The notes under the pieces were generated by a model. It was not told the origin of the DNA. It made no database searches and saw only the letters and a program-made list of their open reading frames with translations. Shown piece after piece: positions 21,330 to 33,307 of a stretch of 64,000 nt of DNA. Every line of letters begins with the position of its first letter. The first letter of the stretch is position 1. The translations under genes and the position numbers were made by a program. The DNA comes from Gentiana macrophylla. Taxonomy: Eukaryota > Streptophyta > Magnoliopsida > Gentianales > Gentianaceae. The stretch lies in the NCBI GenBank assembly GCA_026214975.1, contig CM047805.1, forward strand, positions 187,427,333 to 187,491,332, in the 5' to 3' direction.

Positions 21330-24300
21330 ATGAGGACTAAGGGGAAGGCAAAGCCTAGGCCGTCATCGGCCTTACCTGTCTTTTCAGACCCATCTAATGA
21401 CATTAGTCTCTCTCCTCCTATGGACAACCAAGTTGTTCATCTTACGAATGTCCACCGTTTTGACTTTCACCGTACTTTTCCATCATCACCTAGGCCTAAT
21501 AAAGTTCGTAGACATGCTTCTCCGCAATCAATGACAGTAAATTCTTCAAACAGTGGCATGTCCAGTTCTGGTCCGAACAATAACATTCTAAGATTGTCTT
21601 GCTCTGCTACCTCTAGCATTCCACAAGGGATTCTCTTGGTACACTTAACTCATGCATGCCTTCGTGTCCCGTGTCGCGGCGAGGGTGCCTGGGAATAGTT
21701 CAGTGATGCACCACTGTGACTTACTCATTCCCAAAACAGGGCTCTTATTGTACTCGATCACAGGCATAAAAGGTTCGTGCGTGCGTAGGAATGTCATCTA
21801 AATGGAAGACCATGTAGTGTGTCTCATGGTCTCTTAGATAATACCCAAGAAGGGCCAGTCCTTAGTCCAGGACAGCCTTACGCTCTTTCAGCTAATAAAA
21901 AACCCAAAAGATATGTAAAATGCAAAAATGCCCCAGTGTGTAGAGAATATCATCTTGCATACACGAAACTCCTTCCATTTTGGATACTCTCTTTGCCTGC
22001 CCAAACATTGTGGTGCAAAGAAGTTTCCACACGATCTGACAAACCTCTGTTGTTTTGATGGAGATATTACTCTTGTTCGAATGCTATACCGAGTCGCTTA
22101 CGTGATTTGCTTCTTGCCCCATGTACATCTAAACTTAGATGTTTCAGGGTCATGATTCGTGCATACAACAACCACTTGGCGTTTACTTCATTGGGGATAA
22201 AATATGACAAGAAGCTTGCCAAGATAAATAAAGGGGTATACACATTTAGGGTTCAAGGCTAAGTCTACCATTGGATTAATGCTCTAGAAACAACCAAAGA
22301 TACTCCTAACAATTTACAGTTCTACTACCATGATACTGACTATGACCTTTCTACCCGGATGTCTATGTGTCCAGATTTAGATCCACAAACCTTACAACTG
22401 TTACTTGACATTCTAGGTGTTAACCCCTATGCTCGCTTCTTCCGTACATTGTCTATCATACCGTGCTTGGATGACCATCAGATAATCTTGATGCATAATC
22501 CTACAACCGACAGCAAAGGCGCACAACAAGCCTATTGTTTCTCAGGTAGCTGTGTTGTTGGCTGTTGATGAAACATCCAGTGATATAAGCCACAGGGACA
22601 TACGGGTCTACAAACATAGTGGACAGTCTAAAACAATCCAATATTACTTTGGCTGTTACGATCCACTTCAGTACCCATTAATGTTTCCTTACGGTGATCC
22701 TGTATGGCATCAAGGAATTCCCAGGAATGGGGTTAAGAAAAGAAAGAGAAGGGTTTGTCCTCTCTCAAACACTTCAGGCTTTACCTCTCCATATCTTTTC
22801 TCAAGTGTTGACCAGATGCTTAGGTCAGAGGAACAAGGTAATTCTAGGTGAATCTATGTTTAGTAGACTCTCTTTCTTGTGCAAAATCTAATTGATCTTC
22901 TAACACTTATAGCTGCTGCTGCATTTGATGAAGATCATTCGTTTGTTTCTTTAAGAGAGTATTATTCTATAAATTTCAAATAAGGAATAAAGATTTAATC
23001 ACACATTCTCAAGCGGTATGGTAGGTTGTTCCAAAGAATACTTGTGTAGACATGTATGTAAAGTTAGAGACACAAAGGCTAGACTTTTTAGGGTCAAGGC
23101 AAAGCAAGAAACAGTTTAGACAAGAGTTCTACTGAGGGATTGTAGATGCAGTTGGGAGTGGTGAGAGTGAACCGTCAAAAATAGGACAGCGCATTCTTTT
23201 TCCTGAAAGCTTTATTGGAGGCCCTCGTCATATGCGTAGGAAGTATGCAGATGCAATGACATTGGTTTAGAAATTTGGCAAGTCAGATATATTCCTTATA
23301 ATGACTTGCAATCCTAATTGGCCTGAAATAAAAGAACAGTTACTAACTGCAATAGTCCAGGATAGACCAGATTTAATTAGCAGCTAGAATATTCCATACC
23401 AAGGTTAAGGAGCTTAAGATTGAACTTTTTAAAAAAGAAATTTTTGGTCAGGTTTCTGCATACACATATGTAATTGAATACAAAAAACGTGGCCTACCAT
23501 ATGTACATTTCTTGCTCATATTGAAAATGAAACATAAACTTCTTAGCCCAGATGAATATGATAAAATCGTTTCTGCTGAACTCCCTGATGCAAATTCTCA
23601 TCCTTCTCTATATAAATCTGTTGTCAAGCATATGTTGCATGGTCCATATGGCAAGCTAAACCCATCAAATGTTTTCATGCGCAAAAAAAACACTTGCAAG
23701 AACATGTACCCTAGAGAATTCTGTGCTGAAACACAAGCAACAGATGATTCCTATCCAAAATATCGTAGGGGAAATGATGGCAAAAAAGTATTTGTCCGAG
23801 GAACATGGTTGGACAACAGATGGGTTGTTCCTCATTCCTCTTACTTGGTTGCGTTGCTTGACTGCCATATCAACGTAGAAATATGTACCTCAATAAAGGC
23901 CGAAAAATATATCTACAAGTACATATGCAAGGGTAGTGATAGGATACTTTTCCAACTCTCTAACACTTCTGAGCATACACCTATTGTTGATGAAATAACT
24001 AACTTTGTCTCTGCTCGTTGGATATCACCTCCTGAGGCCATGTGAAGAATTTACAGATTCCTAATGAGTGAGATGAAGCCTCATGTCATTCCTTTACCTC
24101 TACACTTAGAGAACTACCAACCTTTGAGATTTAAAATCAATCAAGACATTAACAGTCTTATCGCTGATAAACAACAACACAAAAGTATCTTGTGAGTTTT
24201 TCTCAATGAATGAAACCAATGAAATCGCAAAGACACTTAGATGCACTTATCCCGAATTCCTACAAATTTTGTATGGGTTTCAAACAAGAAAAATGGCAAG

Positions 24301-26185
24301 TAAGAAATAAGGGTGAATCAATTGGCAGACTGTAAGCGCCACCCATCAAGGCGAGAGATTTTATCTTAGGATGTTATTGTCAACTATTCGTTGTCCTACT
24401 TCTTATGACAACCTAAAAATTTCAACGGTGTTGTTGCAAAAGTTTTCGGAGGCAAAGACTTCTTCATGGATTATTGCAGGACGATAATAGTCAAGAATTG
24501 TGTTTAGAGGAAGCAGCTGTATTCCAGATGCCGTACGAACTAAGACGCTTATTTGCGAGCATTTCAGTTTACTCTACTCCTACGACCCACAATTACTTTA
24601 TCTAAAATTTGAAACAGCTATGTCCGAGGACTTTTCTAGGGATTCAAAAATGACTGCAAGAAAGATAAGGAATACTACTCTCCGGCAAATATAGTCTTTT
24701 CTAAGATCAATGGGGCACAGCGTAGAAACATATTTCACCTTTGATTCAGACGAGCCACACAGTTCGTATGAAGAAATGGGGCAAGAGATTAGAACAGAAG
24801 CCAATTTAGTTGTTTCTGCTACAGATTTGACACTGAAGTACATGCTCAATTCAAGACAGAAAGAACTATTTACTCTCGACATGTGATACAATATATGCCG
24901 GGAAATCGGTGCCTTCTTTGTTGATGGCCCCTGGTGGTACCTGAAAACGTTCAGATATAGAGCTTTACTTGCAAAACTAAGGTCCAAAGGATCCTTCGCA
25001 TTGGCTACTGCTACATCTGGCATATCAGCTTCAATTCTACCAGGTGGTAGAACTGCTCATTCACGATTCAAAATCCCGCTCGACACAAATGAGTTTCCAA
25101 CATGCAGTGTAAGTAAACAATTTGCACTTGCCCAACTGATAAAAGAAAGCAAACTAATTATATGGGATGAAGCTCCAATGGCCAAGAAACCAGCCGTTGA
25201 GGCTTTAAATGATTTGCTCCAAGACTTGATGTACAACACTAAAATCTTTGGTGGTAAGGTGGTTCTCTTAGGAGGTGATTTTAGAAAAACTTTTCCGGTT
25301 GTCACCGGAGGTACTAAATCTCAAACACTTAATGCATGCTTGATAAATTCGCCGTTGTGGCGCGCCATAACTAAACTTTATCTTACTGAAAATATGAGAG
25401 CCAAAACAGATCCAGCTTTCACATCATTACTTATGTCAATAGGAGAGGGTGTAGGAATTATAGAAGATTCAGGTATGGTAAGTTTGCCGGCTGCATGCGT
25501 ACGTTGTGTCAACTACTAATGATGAGGAATCAGACCTTGCTAGGCTGATTAGATCAGTCTATCCTACGTTTCATACACAGACACCTACTTCGTCTCGTTA
25601 AACAACTCGATCTTAACTACGAAAAATGAATTTGTGGCTGAAATTAACAACACTATGATAAACAACTTTCTTGGCTTGGAGGTTGAATACCGAAGTTATG
25701 ACGAGACCATCAACCCTGATTTACAAGGTCAATACATAGATATACTGAGTAATCTTTCACCCAGCGGTCTACCTCCACACAGACTATTTCTTAAGGAAAA
25801 CGCTCCCATCATCTTGCTAAGAAATTTAGATACATCGGAAGGCCTTTGTAACGGCACCCATCTAATAAGCTGACTCTCTCGAAAAGAACGTAATAGAGGC
25901 TGAAATTTCTTTAGGAGAATTTACGGGAAAGAATGTTTTCTTACATAGAATCCCGCTTCAACCCACAAACGATGTGACTATAAATAAGGCACAAGGACAA
26001 ACACTCGACAACGCGTTGGTGTCTACCTTAGAGAACCAGTTTTTTTCACATGGTCAATTGTATGTCGTTTTATCTCGTGTGAGATCATCATCATTAGTTA
26101 AGGTTCTTATAAAGAACAATGTGGGGGTGATTTTCAGCCCGGCATGACTAAAAACATTGTGTACAAGGAAGTTTTAAATAACTAA
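21330..26185 (+). pseudogene. Helitron Rep/PIF1-type helicase (RepHel), decayed copy 1
   Basis: The N-terminal part has a Cys-rich segment (CxxCGAKKF...LCCFDGDI, clearer in the second copy). Rep follows, with FPESFIGGPRHMRRKYADA, MTCNPNWPEIK, the HUH region at about 23490-23520 (GLPYVHFLL, first His replaced by Tyr), HGPYGKLNPS, DNRWVVPHSSYLVALLDCHIN and KYIYKYICKG. The helicase has FVDGP at the Walker A region (24915-24945, frame-broken), ATATSGISAS, LIIWDEAPM (Walker B), LLGGDFRKTFPVV, TENMRA and, at 25980-26100, NKAQGQTLDN plus LYVVLSRVRS. An intron is likely at 22834-22911. Stops at 22260, 23268, 24043 and 24692 interrupt it. The protein would nick and unwind DNA for rolling-circle transposition. 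Confidence 0.9.
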
Positions 26186-26429
26186 CAACTATAAGATATT
26201 CTGACCTTATTCTTGATTAGTATGTTCAGAGTCATCGCTTGGCCTGACTTATGGCGTGTGTAAACAGCTCTTATTAGTCATTCATAATTTGAAATGCACC
26301 TCAGCTTTACCTACATCTTGTTTCATCTTCATTTATTTTAGTTTTACGGATACATATTATTTGTTTACTTGTCTTTCTTTGCTTGCGTCTTTTTTTTGTA
26401 TTGCTGTAAAATAATAAATTCTCACATTT

Positions 26430-28780
26430 ATGTCAGACAACAATGGCGTTGGTATCAAAGAGGAAGTTGTCGTACATTTCGACATCGATCGAAACTCAGG
26501 GCTATGGGATGAGTGAGTCGCTCGGGTCGTAGAAAGTCACCGGTCCGACGTAACCTCTGGCAAGCGCGGTGGACAACCCAAAACATACAAGCGGTACTTG
26601 CTGGTTGATGAACATGTGAGTTCTACCACATAATATCTCTTGTCTTTCATGTTAGACCATCTACATTTACTATCTGTTTCTAGATATATGCATGTAAATA
26701 TTTTAACATTCTTTGCATTTTTATGTTCTCGATTTTTAGGGAGACAAAGTCTTTGGAATTGTTTACGAAAATGACATCCGATACTTTCAACATCCCTGCA
26801 GACCATTCAAGCGTTATATGATTTCAAATGCTTCTTTGACTCCTGCTTACTCTTTCTTCAAAGTGGGACCTTATCCTTTTTCTTGGATTATCACCAATGA
26901 CATTCCAGTTGAGCTGATCGACGAACCTGTCACACCAACACTCCCATTCTCGTACAATTTATGCGCGTTCAAGAATTTCGTCCAGCATGCTGATAAAGAT
27001 GTGGGATTCAGTAAGTTGCTGTACTTTTTGGGTTGACTGTTTCATCTTAAACTTTCACAGTCCTAAAAAAACATGTTCTTTTACAGATGTGAAGGGGGTG
27101 GCTATACATGCCTTTGCAAGAAAACAAGTTACCGTTGATTCAAGCAAACGAGAAATCGTGCTCATGGATGAGAGGTATGTACAGATTTGGTTATCACCTT
27201 TCAGTTTTCAGTCCTTTGTAATACATTTCATCTGTCACATTTGCAGCAAGGTTCCAATTATTCTAACACTGTGGAATTCATTTGGAGATGTGGAAAAGAA
27301 TATCATAGCAAACAACATAAGTAACGCACCTGTAATCATTGCAACCAGTGTGAAGGCAACAACGTTCAATGGTATTTGCCTCATTTTTTTCCGCTTCAAT
27401 GAAAAATATACACTATTTAAATGTTTTTTATTATTTTATCTTCTTCGGTTACCGTTTTATATGCGTGCCTTTCACTCACTACTAGATGGTACTGCACCTC
27501 TTGATCGATCCTCCGTTGAATGACATTCTTCACTCAAGGAATGGTAAAACAAACAAGATCTTCTTCGACCTTTCTACCCCTTCACATTATCTTTTTTTTA
27601 TCTCTACTTTTAACTTTCTGCACAGGTACAATAACAACAAAGCTGAGGTTACACAGTTGGTCCGTAACGAGGCATACAAAAAAACTGAACTGTTGTTGCC
27701 ACCTCCTACTGCAGACAACACAATTGACATACCAACAGCAGCTGCCACACTTCTGGCGGTAATATTCATATAATACTTTCTTACATTACAGCCAAAAATA
27801 ATCCTTCTTTACTCTCGAGTCTTATGCATTCTAGGTCCATACTGCTTGGGTGGTTGGCCAGCTACACTTCACACCATCCGCAAAGAAATACTACCTCAGT
27901 AATTGTGGAAACTGTAAGAAAAAAGTGAAGGCTGGTGCTGATTGGTTCCTTCGTTGTTCATCTTGTGGTGAAATGAGAGACGTTGACTTCAAGTATGTAT
28001 CCATTCCCCTTCTCATATTAACTATCTTATGAAATGGTCGTACTTTTACAATGTACTTACATTCTTCTTCAAATGTCATTTACATCTAGGTGTCGTGTAC
28101 CCTTGGAACTTATGAGAGAAGACAAATATTTACTGTGCTCACCTCTCCAGATGTTGAAAACCTGACTGGAATCACGTCAATACAACTGAGAGAGTCTCAT
28201 GAATTGGTAAGTATATTAGGCAGAGTATTACACATAACTACAGATTTGCTTACACTTTATCTTACTTTGTTTCTGAATCTGCGTACTTTCTAAAGGGTTT
28301 GGGTGTAGAGGATGACCTTCACGCAAAGCATTGGATAAGCTTCAGTTGTCTCTTTCATTAGGAAATACGATCTCAGACACACCTTAGGTAGCCCAACCTG
28401 GTCTAAGGATTCGATATCCGTTGTCAAAACATACACTGTGGATGCCATTAAACCGCGCTCCGCATACCAATTTGAGTTGTTGCTTTATGCACCACCACAA
28501 GAAATCGCATCTATCGATGATGCACGCTTCTTTGACACCGGTAGCAAAAAAAACGGTGACAGAGATTGAAGAAATGATGGAAAGCAACAAAGCTGAACAA
28601 TCAACTCCACCAGCCAAAAGAACCCTTGACTTCATGTCCATGCCTGCTAAGGTTGAGAAAACAAATGATGAGCTACTGCCTTGCAAGGAAGCTGCTCAGC
28701 TTAACACCACTCTAGATGACCATGACAAACCAACCGAGAGCCCTGTCAAGAAAGAAAAAGAAGCCCAGAAAATGCACTGA
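26430..28780 (+). pseudogene. RPA1-like single-strand DNA-binding protein gene of the Helitron, about nine exons
   Basis: Plant Helitrons commonly carry RPA70-like genes. Exons I infer from splice sites are 26430-26615, 26740-27010, 27087-27174, 27247-27371, 27486-27543, 27626-27758, 27835-27992, 28090-28206 and a 3' part from about 28296 to 28780. Readable protein includes KRYLLVDEH, FGIVYENDIRYFQ, FSWIITNDIPVELID, DVKGVAIHAFAR, KVPIILTLWNSFGD and a Cys finger NCGNCKKKVKAG...RCSSCGEM, matching the OB-fold/zinc-finger C-terminus of RPA1. The first exon has a TGA at 26514-26516 where WDEW would be expected, and the last exon boundaries are unclear, so I call it a pseudogene. Confidence 0.75.
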
Positions 28781-29171
28781 TATCTTCTGATGTCCAAAAA
28801 AATGATTAATGGTTAATCGTATTTTGTAATATTATCGTATCTACTACTGCGACAATAACTATTTGCTCATATCTTTGTTGTAACAAAAGCTACATGTATG
28901 GTGGTTTTGCATATTGTAAACCATTACTTCTTCGTATGATTGTAATGGTTTAGCAATATGACTTTTTCTACTATGTTTCCTTCTGCTGGGCAACACATAA
29001 ATTACCTAGAATTGTGGCCCATAACATAATATCAACTTATTATGTAAAAAGGCCATGTTTGGCACCCATAGGCCTTTATTATGTAACATAGTTAAAAATC
29101 TCGCTTCATCTTCAAGGCTTTTCAAGCTTCTACCTCTATTCTTTCGTTCATATCTTCAACTTCTTCTTATG

Positions 29172-29179
29172 GTTTGCCT
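29172..29179. repeat. 8-bp target-site duplication of the MITE (left)
   Basis: gtttgcct is repeated exactly at 29735-29742 on the other side of the MITE. An 8-bp duplication is the hAT signature. Confidence 0.9.
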
Positions 29180-29734
29180 TAGGGCTGAGCACGGTTCGGT
29201 TTAGTCGGTTTCGGTTCGGATTTTACACATAGTTATTCGGTTTGGTCGACATATTTTACCACCCAAACTATGTCGAACCCAATGGTTTGGTTTGGGTTGG
29301 TTTCAGTTTGGATCCGGTTTGGTTTCGGTTTCACAAGTCTGAACTACACATTATTATAAATCACAATTTTCACCTGAAGTATTTAAATATAAAGTAACTA
29401 ATATAAAGTAAAAACATATTAAAGGTACATCAGGGCTAATTACTTAATAACATTAGTGCACACAACATATTCAAAAGCCACTTAATAGCATAGCAAACGT
29501 ACATCAGGGCTAATTACTAGTTAGTTGTTATTACATATATATATGGTTGGGAATTCGGTTCGGTTTCGGTTTGGGTGGTTTCTAATCAGGGTAATCCGAA
29601 ACCAGACCATTTAAATTCGGTTCGGTTTCAATCCAAACCGATTTGATCGGCTTTCTCTTGGTTTGGTTTATTTCGGTTCGATTCGGATTGGTTTACGGTT
29701 CGGATTGGTTTTTCGGTTTTTTTGCTCAGCCCTA
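29180..29734. mobile_element. hAT-type MITE, 555 bp, inside the Helitron
   Basis: Terminal inverted repeats TAGGGCTGAGCA and TGCTCAGCCCTA are perfect over 12 bases. They are flanked by the exact 8-bp duplication gtttgcct. Subterminal regions are rich in ggttcggtt/ggtttggtt motifs on both sides. There is no coding capacity. It lies between the RPA1-like gene and the Helitron 3' terminus, so it inserted into the Helitron. Confidence 0.9.
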
Positions 29735-29777
29735 GTTTGCCTCACCAATCAACACTAGCTTCCCAGGGCCGTTCTTC

Positions 29778-29806
29778 GCCGTGCCTTGCACGGCAGCCGT
29801 CACTAG
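29778..29806 (+). other. Helitron 3' terminus: hairpin plus CTAG
   Basis: The stem GCCGTGC (29778-29784), loop CTT and stem GCACGGC (29788-29794) are followed eight bases later by CTAG at 29803-29806 and then T. This matches the Helitron CTRR end with its upstream 16-20-base palindrome and insertion before T. Confidence 0.9.
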
Positions 29807-32153
29807 TCTATATACTATATGATGAGAAAAAATGCATAAGAATGCTCCACGTCTCCCTTTACCTTTAAATTTGGTTTGCTCAACTGCGGCCATGTGGCAA
29901 GCTGTGAGCTTGACACGTGGCAGCAGGTTTTAATGTTTTTTTTTTTTTTTGAGAAGTGGTTTTAATGTTTGAAAAAAAAATTCTACCGTATTATATTTAT
30001 ATATACATATAAAAAAACTGCCGTATTATATTTATATATATATATATATAGTTAAACAAAAAAAAAAAAGTGTTCTAAATGTCTGAGGTGAATATAATCC
30101 GGTTTGGCGCTTTTTTTTTCCGTTTCTATAAAACCAACTATTTTATACGGTTTCTTTATTTTCAACCCAAACTGAAACGAGTTTTAGGTTAAAACCATTT
30201 GTTCGGTTTGGTTTAGTTCGAATTTGGATCGATTTTTCACGGTTTTCATTAACAAATAAAATTATCGATTAAAAATGACTACTTATCCAAAAAAAAAACA
30301 TCGTTAGGCTAAAACCATTTGTTCGGTCCGGTTTGGTTCCACTTTGTTTCGATTTTTCACGGTTTTCATTAACAAATAAAATTATCGATTTAAAATGACT
30401 AATTATCAAAAAAAAAAACATCGTTAGGCTAAAATCATTTGTTCGGTACGGTTTGGTATGACTTTGCTTCGGTTTTTCTTGAACAAACAAAATTATCGAT
30501 TAAAAATGACTACTTATCCAAAATAAAAATATGGTAATATAGGTGCTACATCAATACTACTATGTGATTGAACACGAATAGATGATATAACAAATTATCT
30601 ATATTGAACTAATTCATACCAATCCTAAAATTGGATCCCAAAATCAAAACAACCCCCTACCCCCCCCCCCCCCCCTCCCACTCCCAACCATCATCCATCA
30701 TCCAAATTAACACATGCGTTACCTACCACCGAATTTCTTAACTAGGCTTAGTCAAGATAATAGCTAATCGTATTTTTCTCATTTCAATTCACCAATGAAC
30801 ATTTAACACCGACACATTATTAATATCGAACGGACATCTTCCTTAAAAAACTACCAACTACAACATTGAATAATTAACATAGAAAAATAACAACGTACTT
30901 AAGACAAAATAGTATTTCAATGAGTTCCAAGAAGAAATATCAACATATTATTTCCCGTAAGTCGGTGAGATAGATGAAACGTAACTATTTTGGGCATATA
31001 TTAGAAAAATATTGATGTGTCATCTCAAATATTGGCCTCGGGAGAAAGAAAGATAACATAGAGATAGAGATTGCAAATCGTTAATTGATTCGTGTTGTGT
31101 TGTTTTTTTTTATGATATCGATTTATTGAAATAAAATCTGTTAGATATTTTTTCATAAAGTAAATATTTTTATAATCGTTTGCATACAAGTTGTCGTACG
31201 AATTAATGTTATCGCAGAGAAACGAGGTTCGACTCGCCCTGGTCACGCTAACTCATGGGGTTTAGAGGCAACGCCCCAAACCTAAACAGTATACATGGTG
31301 AAGGAAAAGGCAAGTTAAGAGTTGGTGTATGTTTATTTACTAATAATGCAATCATGGTTATTTTGTAAGATTTTTAAAAGCAAAACTTTGATGTAGTGGG
31401 GAACATAATTAGTATATTACCACTATTATCTTTTGTCATCAATAATGTTTAATGGTGCAGTGATATACATAATTAGGAGTGCTTATAATGATTGTTTTAC
31501 ACTATCTTTTGTAACTTATGATAGCCAAACTAATGTTTTTTTGAATTATATGATTTCATATTAATAATAAAAAATCCATGATCAGATCATCTCTATAATT
31601 GTAAAAATATCATCCACTTATATGCTTACTTGAACTTTTACAAGATCGCCAGCTGCGCACCAAGATAATCATAACCACTAGTATTACCACAAATCTGCTT
31701 CTTCTACTTTCAGTAGCCTCTTCTAAAGGCGGCACCGGAAAATACAGAATCATAACAACACAAACCAAAAAAACTAACAGAGAATCCAAAGCAGAATCAG
31801 TGACAAATTAACTAATCTATAAAGTAAATCCTAAAAGGAACTAACCAACTGATCGAATAGAGTAGAGAGCATTAACCAATCAGTACTAAAGAATGAAACA
31901 AATGTAGACCACACAACACACAGAAAGGAACAACTTAAATAATTGCCTCTGCTATTTCATATCATCCCCAAATCAGTGTTTTTCTTAAAGTTAAAGCCAT
32001 TGATTGAATCCATGGGGTTTGCCATCACAAAACACATCTACTAAATGCTGACAACATGAATAATACCATCTAATTCCCCATAAGTGGAATTAGAAAGACG
32101 AGTACTAATCTGGCAAGACAAATTACATACAATCATATAATCTACTACTGTAG
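29807..32153. other. Non-coding AT-rich flank with simple repeats
   Basis: No gene is visible. The stretch starts with a Helitron-like 5' string (TCTATATACTATATGATGAG). It holds a partial tandem repeat of ccgtattatatttatata at about 29985-30050, a 120-base tandem repeat at 30180-30525 and a poly-C tract at about 30660-30676. From about 31680 it becomes the 3' flank of the first F-box/DUF295 locus, shared with about 46785. Confidence 0.6.
30180..30525. repeat. Three-copy tandem repeat, period 120 bp
   Basis: The phrase taaaaccatttgttcggt recurs at about 30190, 30310 and 30430 (the last with one change). Each is followed by caaataaaattatcgatt, aaatgactaattatc and a poly-A run. Copies are about 90% alike by eye. 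The unit contains a cggtttggtt motif like the MITE interior. Confidence 0.9.
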
Positions 32154-33307
32154 CTAGAAATTAACCCAAACGCCTAAACATAAGCTATGTTGAGTTATAT
32201 CACTGGGTCCAGGCGTAGCAATCCGGTAAAATCCATCAGAGAAGTAAATTAAATTTGGCTCTATAATCCCTGGAAATCTTTTGGCATCAATAGAAAACCC
32301 TTCGTTACGTCCTAAGAAAACAGTTGAACTCCCCAAACTCGTGATAATTCTGTAGCTACCTTTGATCACGTCTAATTCAACCATTTCTAGATCATGTACA
32401 TATGGCGTATCATTCAGATGGTCATAGAAGGGTGCAACTATCAATAATCTACCTCCACATTCCACAAGTTGTGCTTTACGTCTTGAGCATCCCCATGGTA
32501 ACTCAATGATTTTGCTAGCCTTGTTATTTTGGTTTGGCCCCGAAACATCACACATCCAAACCTGAGCCTGAAATGTCAGAGCATAAAACTTCCCATTGTA
32601 GTAATTCAAGTCCTCAACACAATGTGGTATTTCTACTCTTGTCCAGGTCTCAAGTTTCCGGTTTCCAAACCCCACATAACGCCCCTGATATATAACCTGG
32701 TTCAACATAAGCAATCATGACAACGTAGTCTGGTGTCTCGGATGGGCTAGCAGACAACGCAACACTTCTGAGGAAAGGGATAACAACCTTAGGTGGCGCT
32801 TGGGGAGTGGAATCTGAGCACGAGTTAATGGATGGAACAAACACATAGTACCTGTTCTACGCTCAACCATGATAAGCCATCCTTTGATCCTCTACACTCC
32901 ATGCCCTTGGCTTCTGGAAATGAAAACTTGCATGTCTTCCCTTTGGATAGGCTCATAAACTCCCGCTCGTCAGCAGGGTGTTTCCTCTTAAAATCGCTCA
33001 CAAACTTGCGACTAGCAGCACGGAATTCGCCAAAGCCTTGCGCTCTCATCAGGGCCTTTCCTCTGAGATTGTTTATCATAGATTTCAACTGAAATCGTGT
33101 ATTTATCATCGCCGCCGCCATCGATCTCATACTTGTCGAGCATCAATAATGGAAGTTTAGGACATGATGTCTTATCAAAATCCTTAAAAGTTGTTCCTTC
33201 AGCCAGGATGTGCAAGTAGCTCGAAGGCAACAAAATCTTCAATTAGCTGTAAGCGTGCCTTGCAATCAAGGCCACCACGCTTCAGGTAGAGCGCACCAAT
33301 CCGCCAT
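32154..33307 (-). pseudogene. F-box/DUF295 (KIB1-4 beta-propeller)-like gene, copy 1, frameshifted
   Basis: The start codon is at 33305-33307 (MADWCALPE, the usual opening of SKIP23-like F-box proteins) and the stop at 32154-32156. The length matches a protein of about 385 residues without introns. The F-box part (LIEDFVAF) is split by frame changes near 33210-33280. The C-terminal half is open for 186 codons and contains VEDLNYYNGKFYAL, VECGGRLLIVAPF, TVFLGRNEGFSIDA and PNLIYFSDG, the DUF295 signature. Such proteins are putative SCF adaptors. The gene span is not a multiple of three, so at least one indel is present. A near copy lies at 47551-48706. Decay and sequence error are both possible. 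Confidence 0.7.

Larger units (their letters stand above)
19866..29806 (+). mobile_element. Helitron (Rep/helicase plus RPA1-like gene); 3' end defined, 5' end not
   Basis: The element encodes a Rep/PIF1-helicase protein (21330-26185) and an RPA1-like ssDNA-binding protein (26430-28780). It ends in a 7-bp-stem hairpin followed by CTAG at 29803-29806 with a T next, the classic Helitron 3' terminus. The 5' TC terminus could not be identified. Since the LINE-like insertion at 11773-19850 is bounded by its own target duplications, the Helitron may begin left of 11758. A hAT-type MITE is nested at 29180-29734. Confidence 0.85.

Noticed and set aside
30180..30525. Regular spaced repeats as a CRISPR-like array
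   Set aside because: The whole 120-base unit is conserved, so there are no unique spacers; eukaryotic context.
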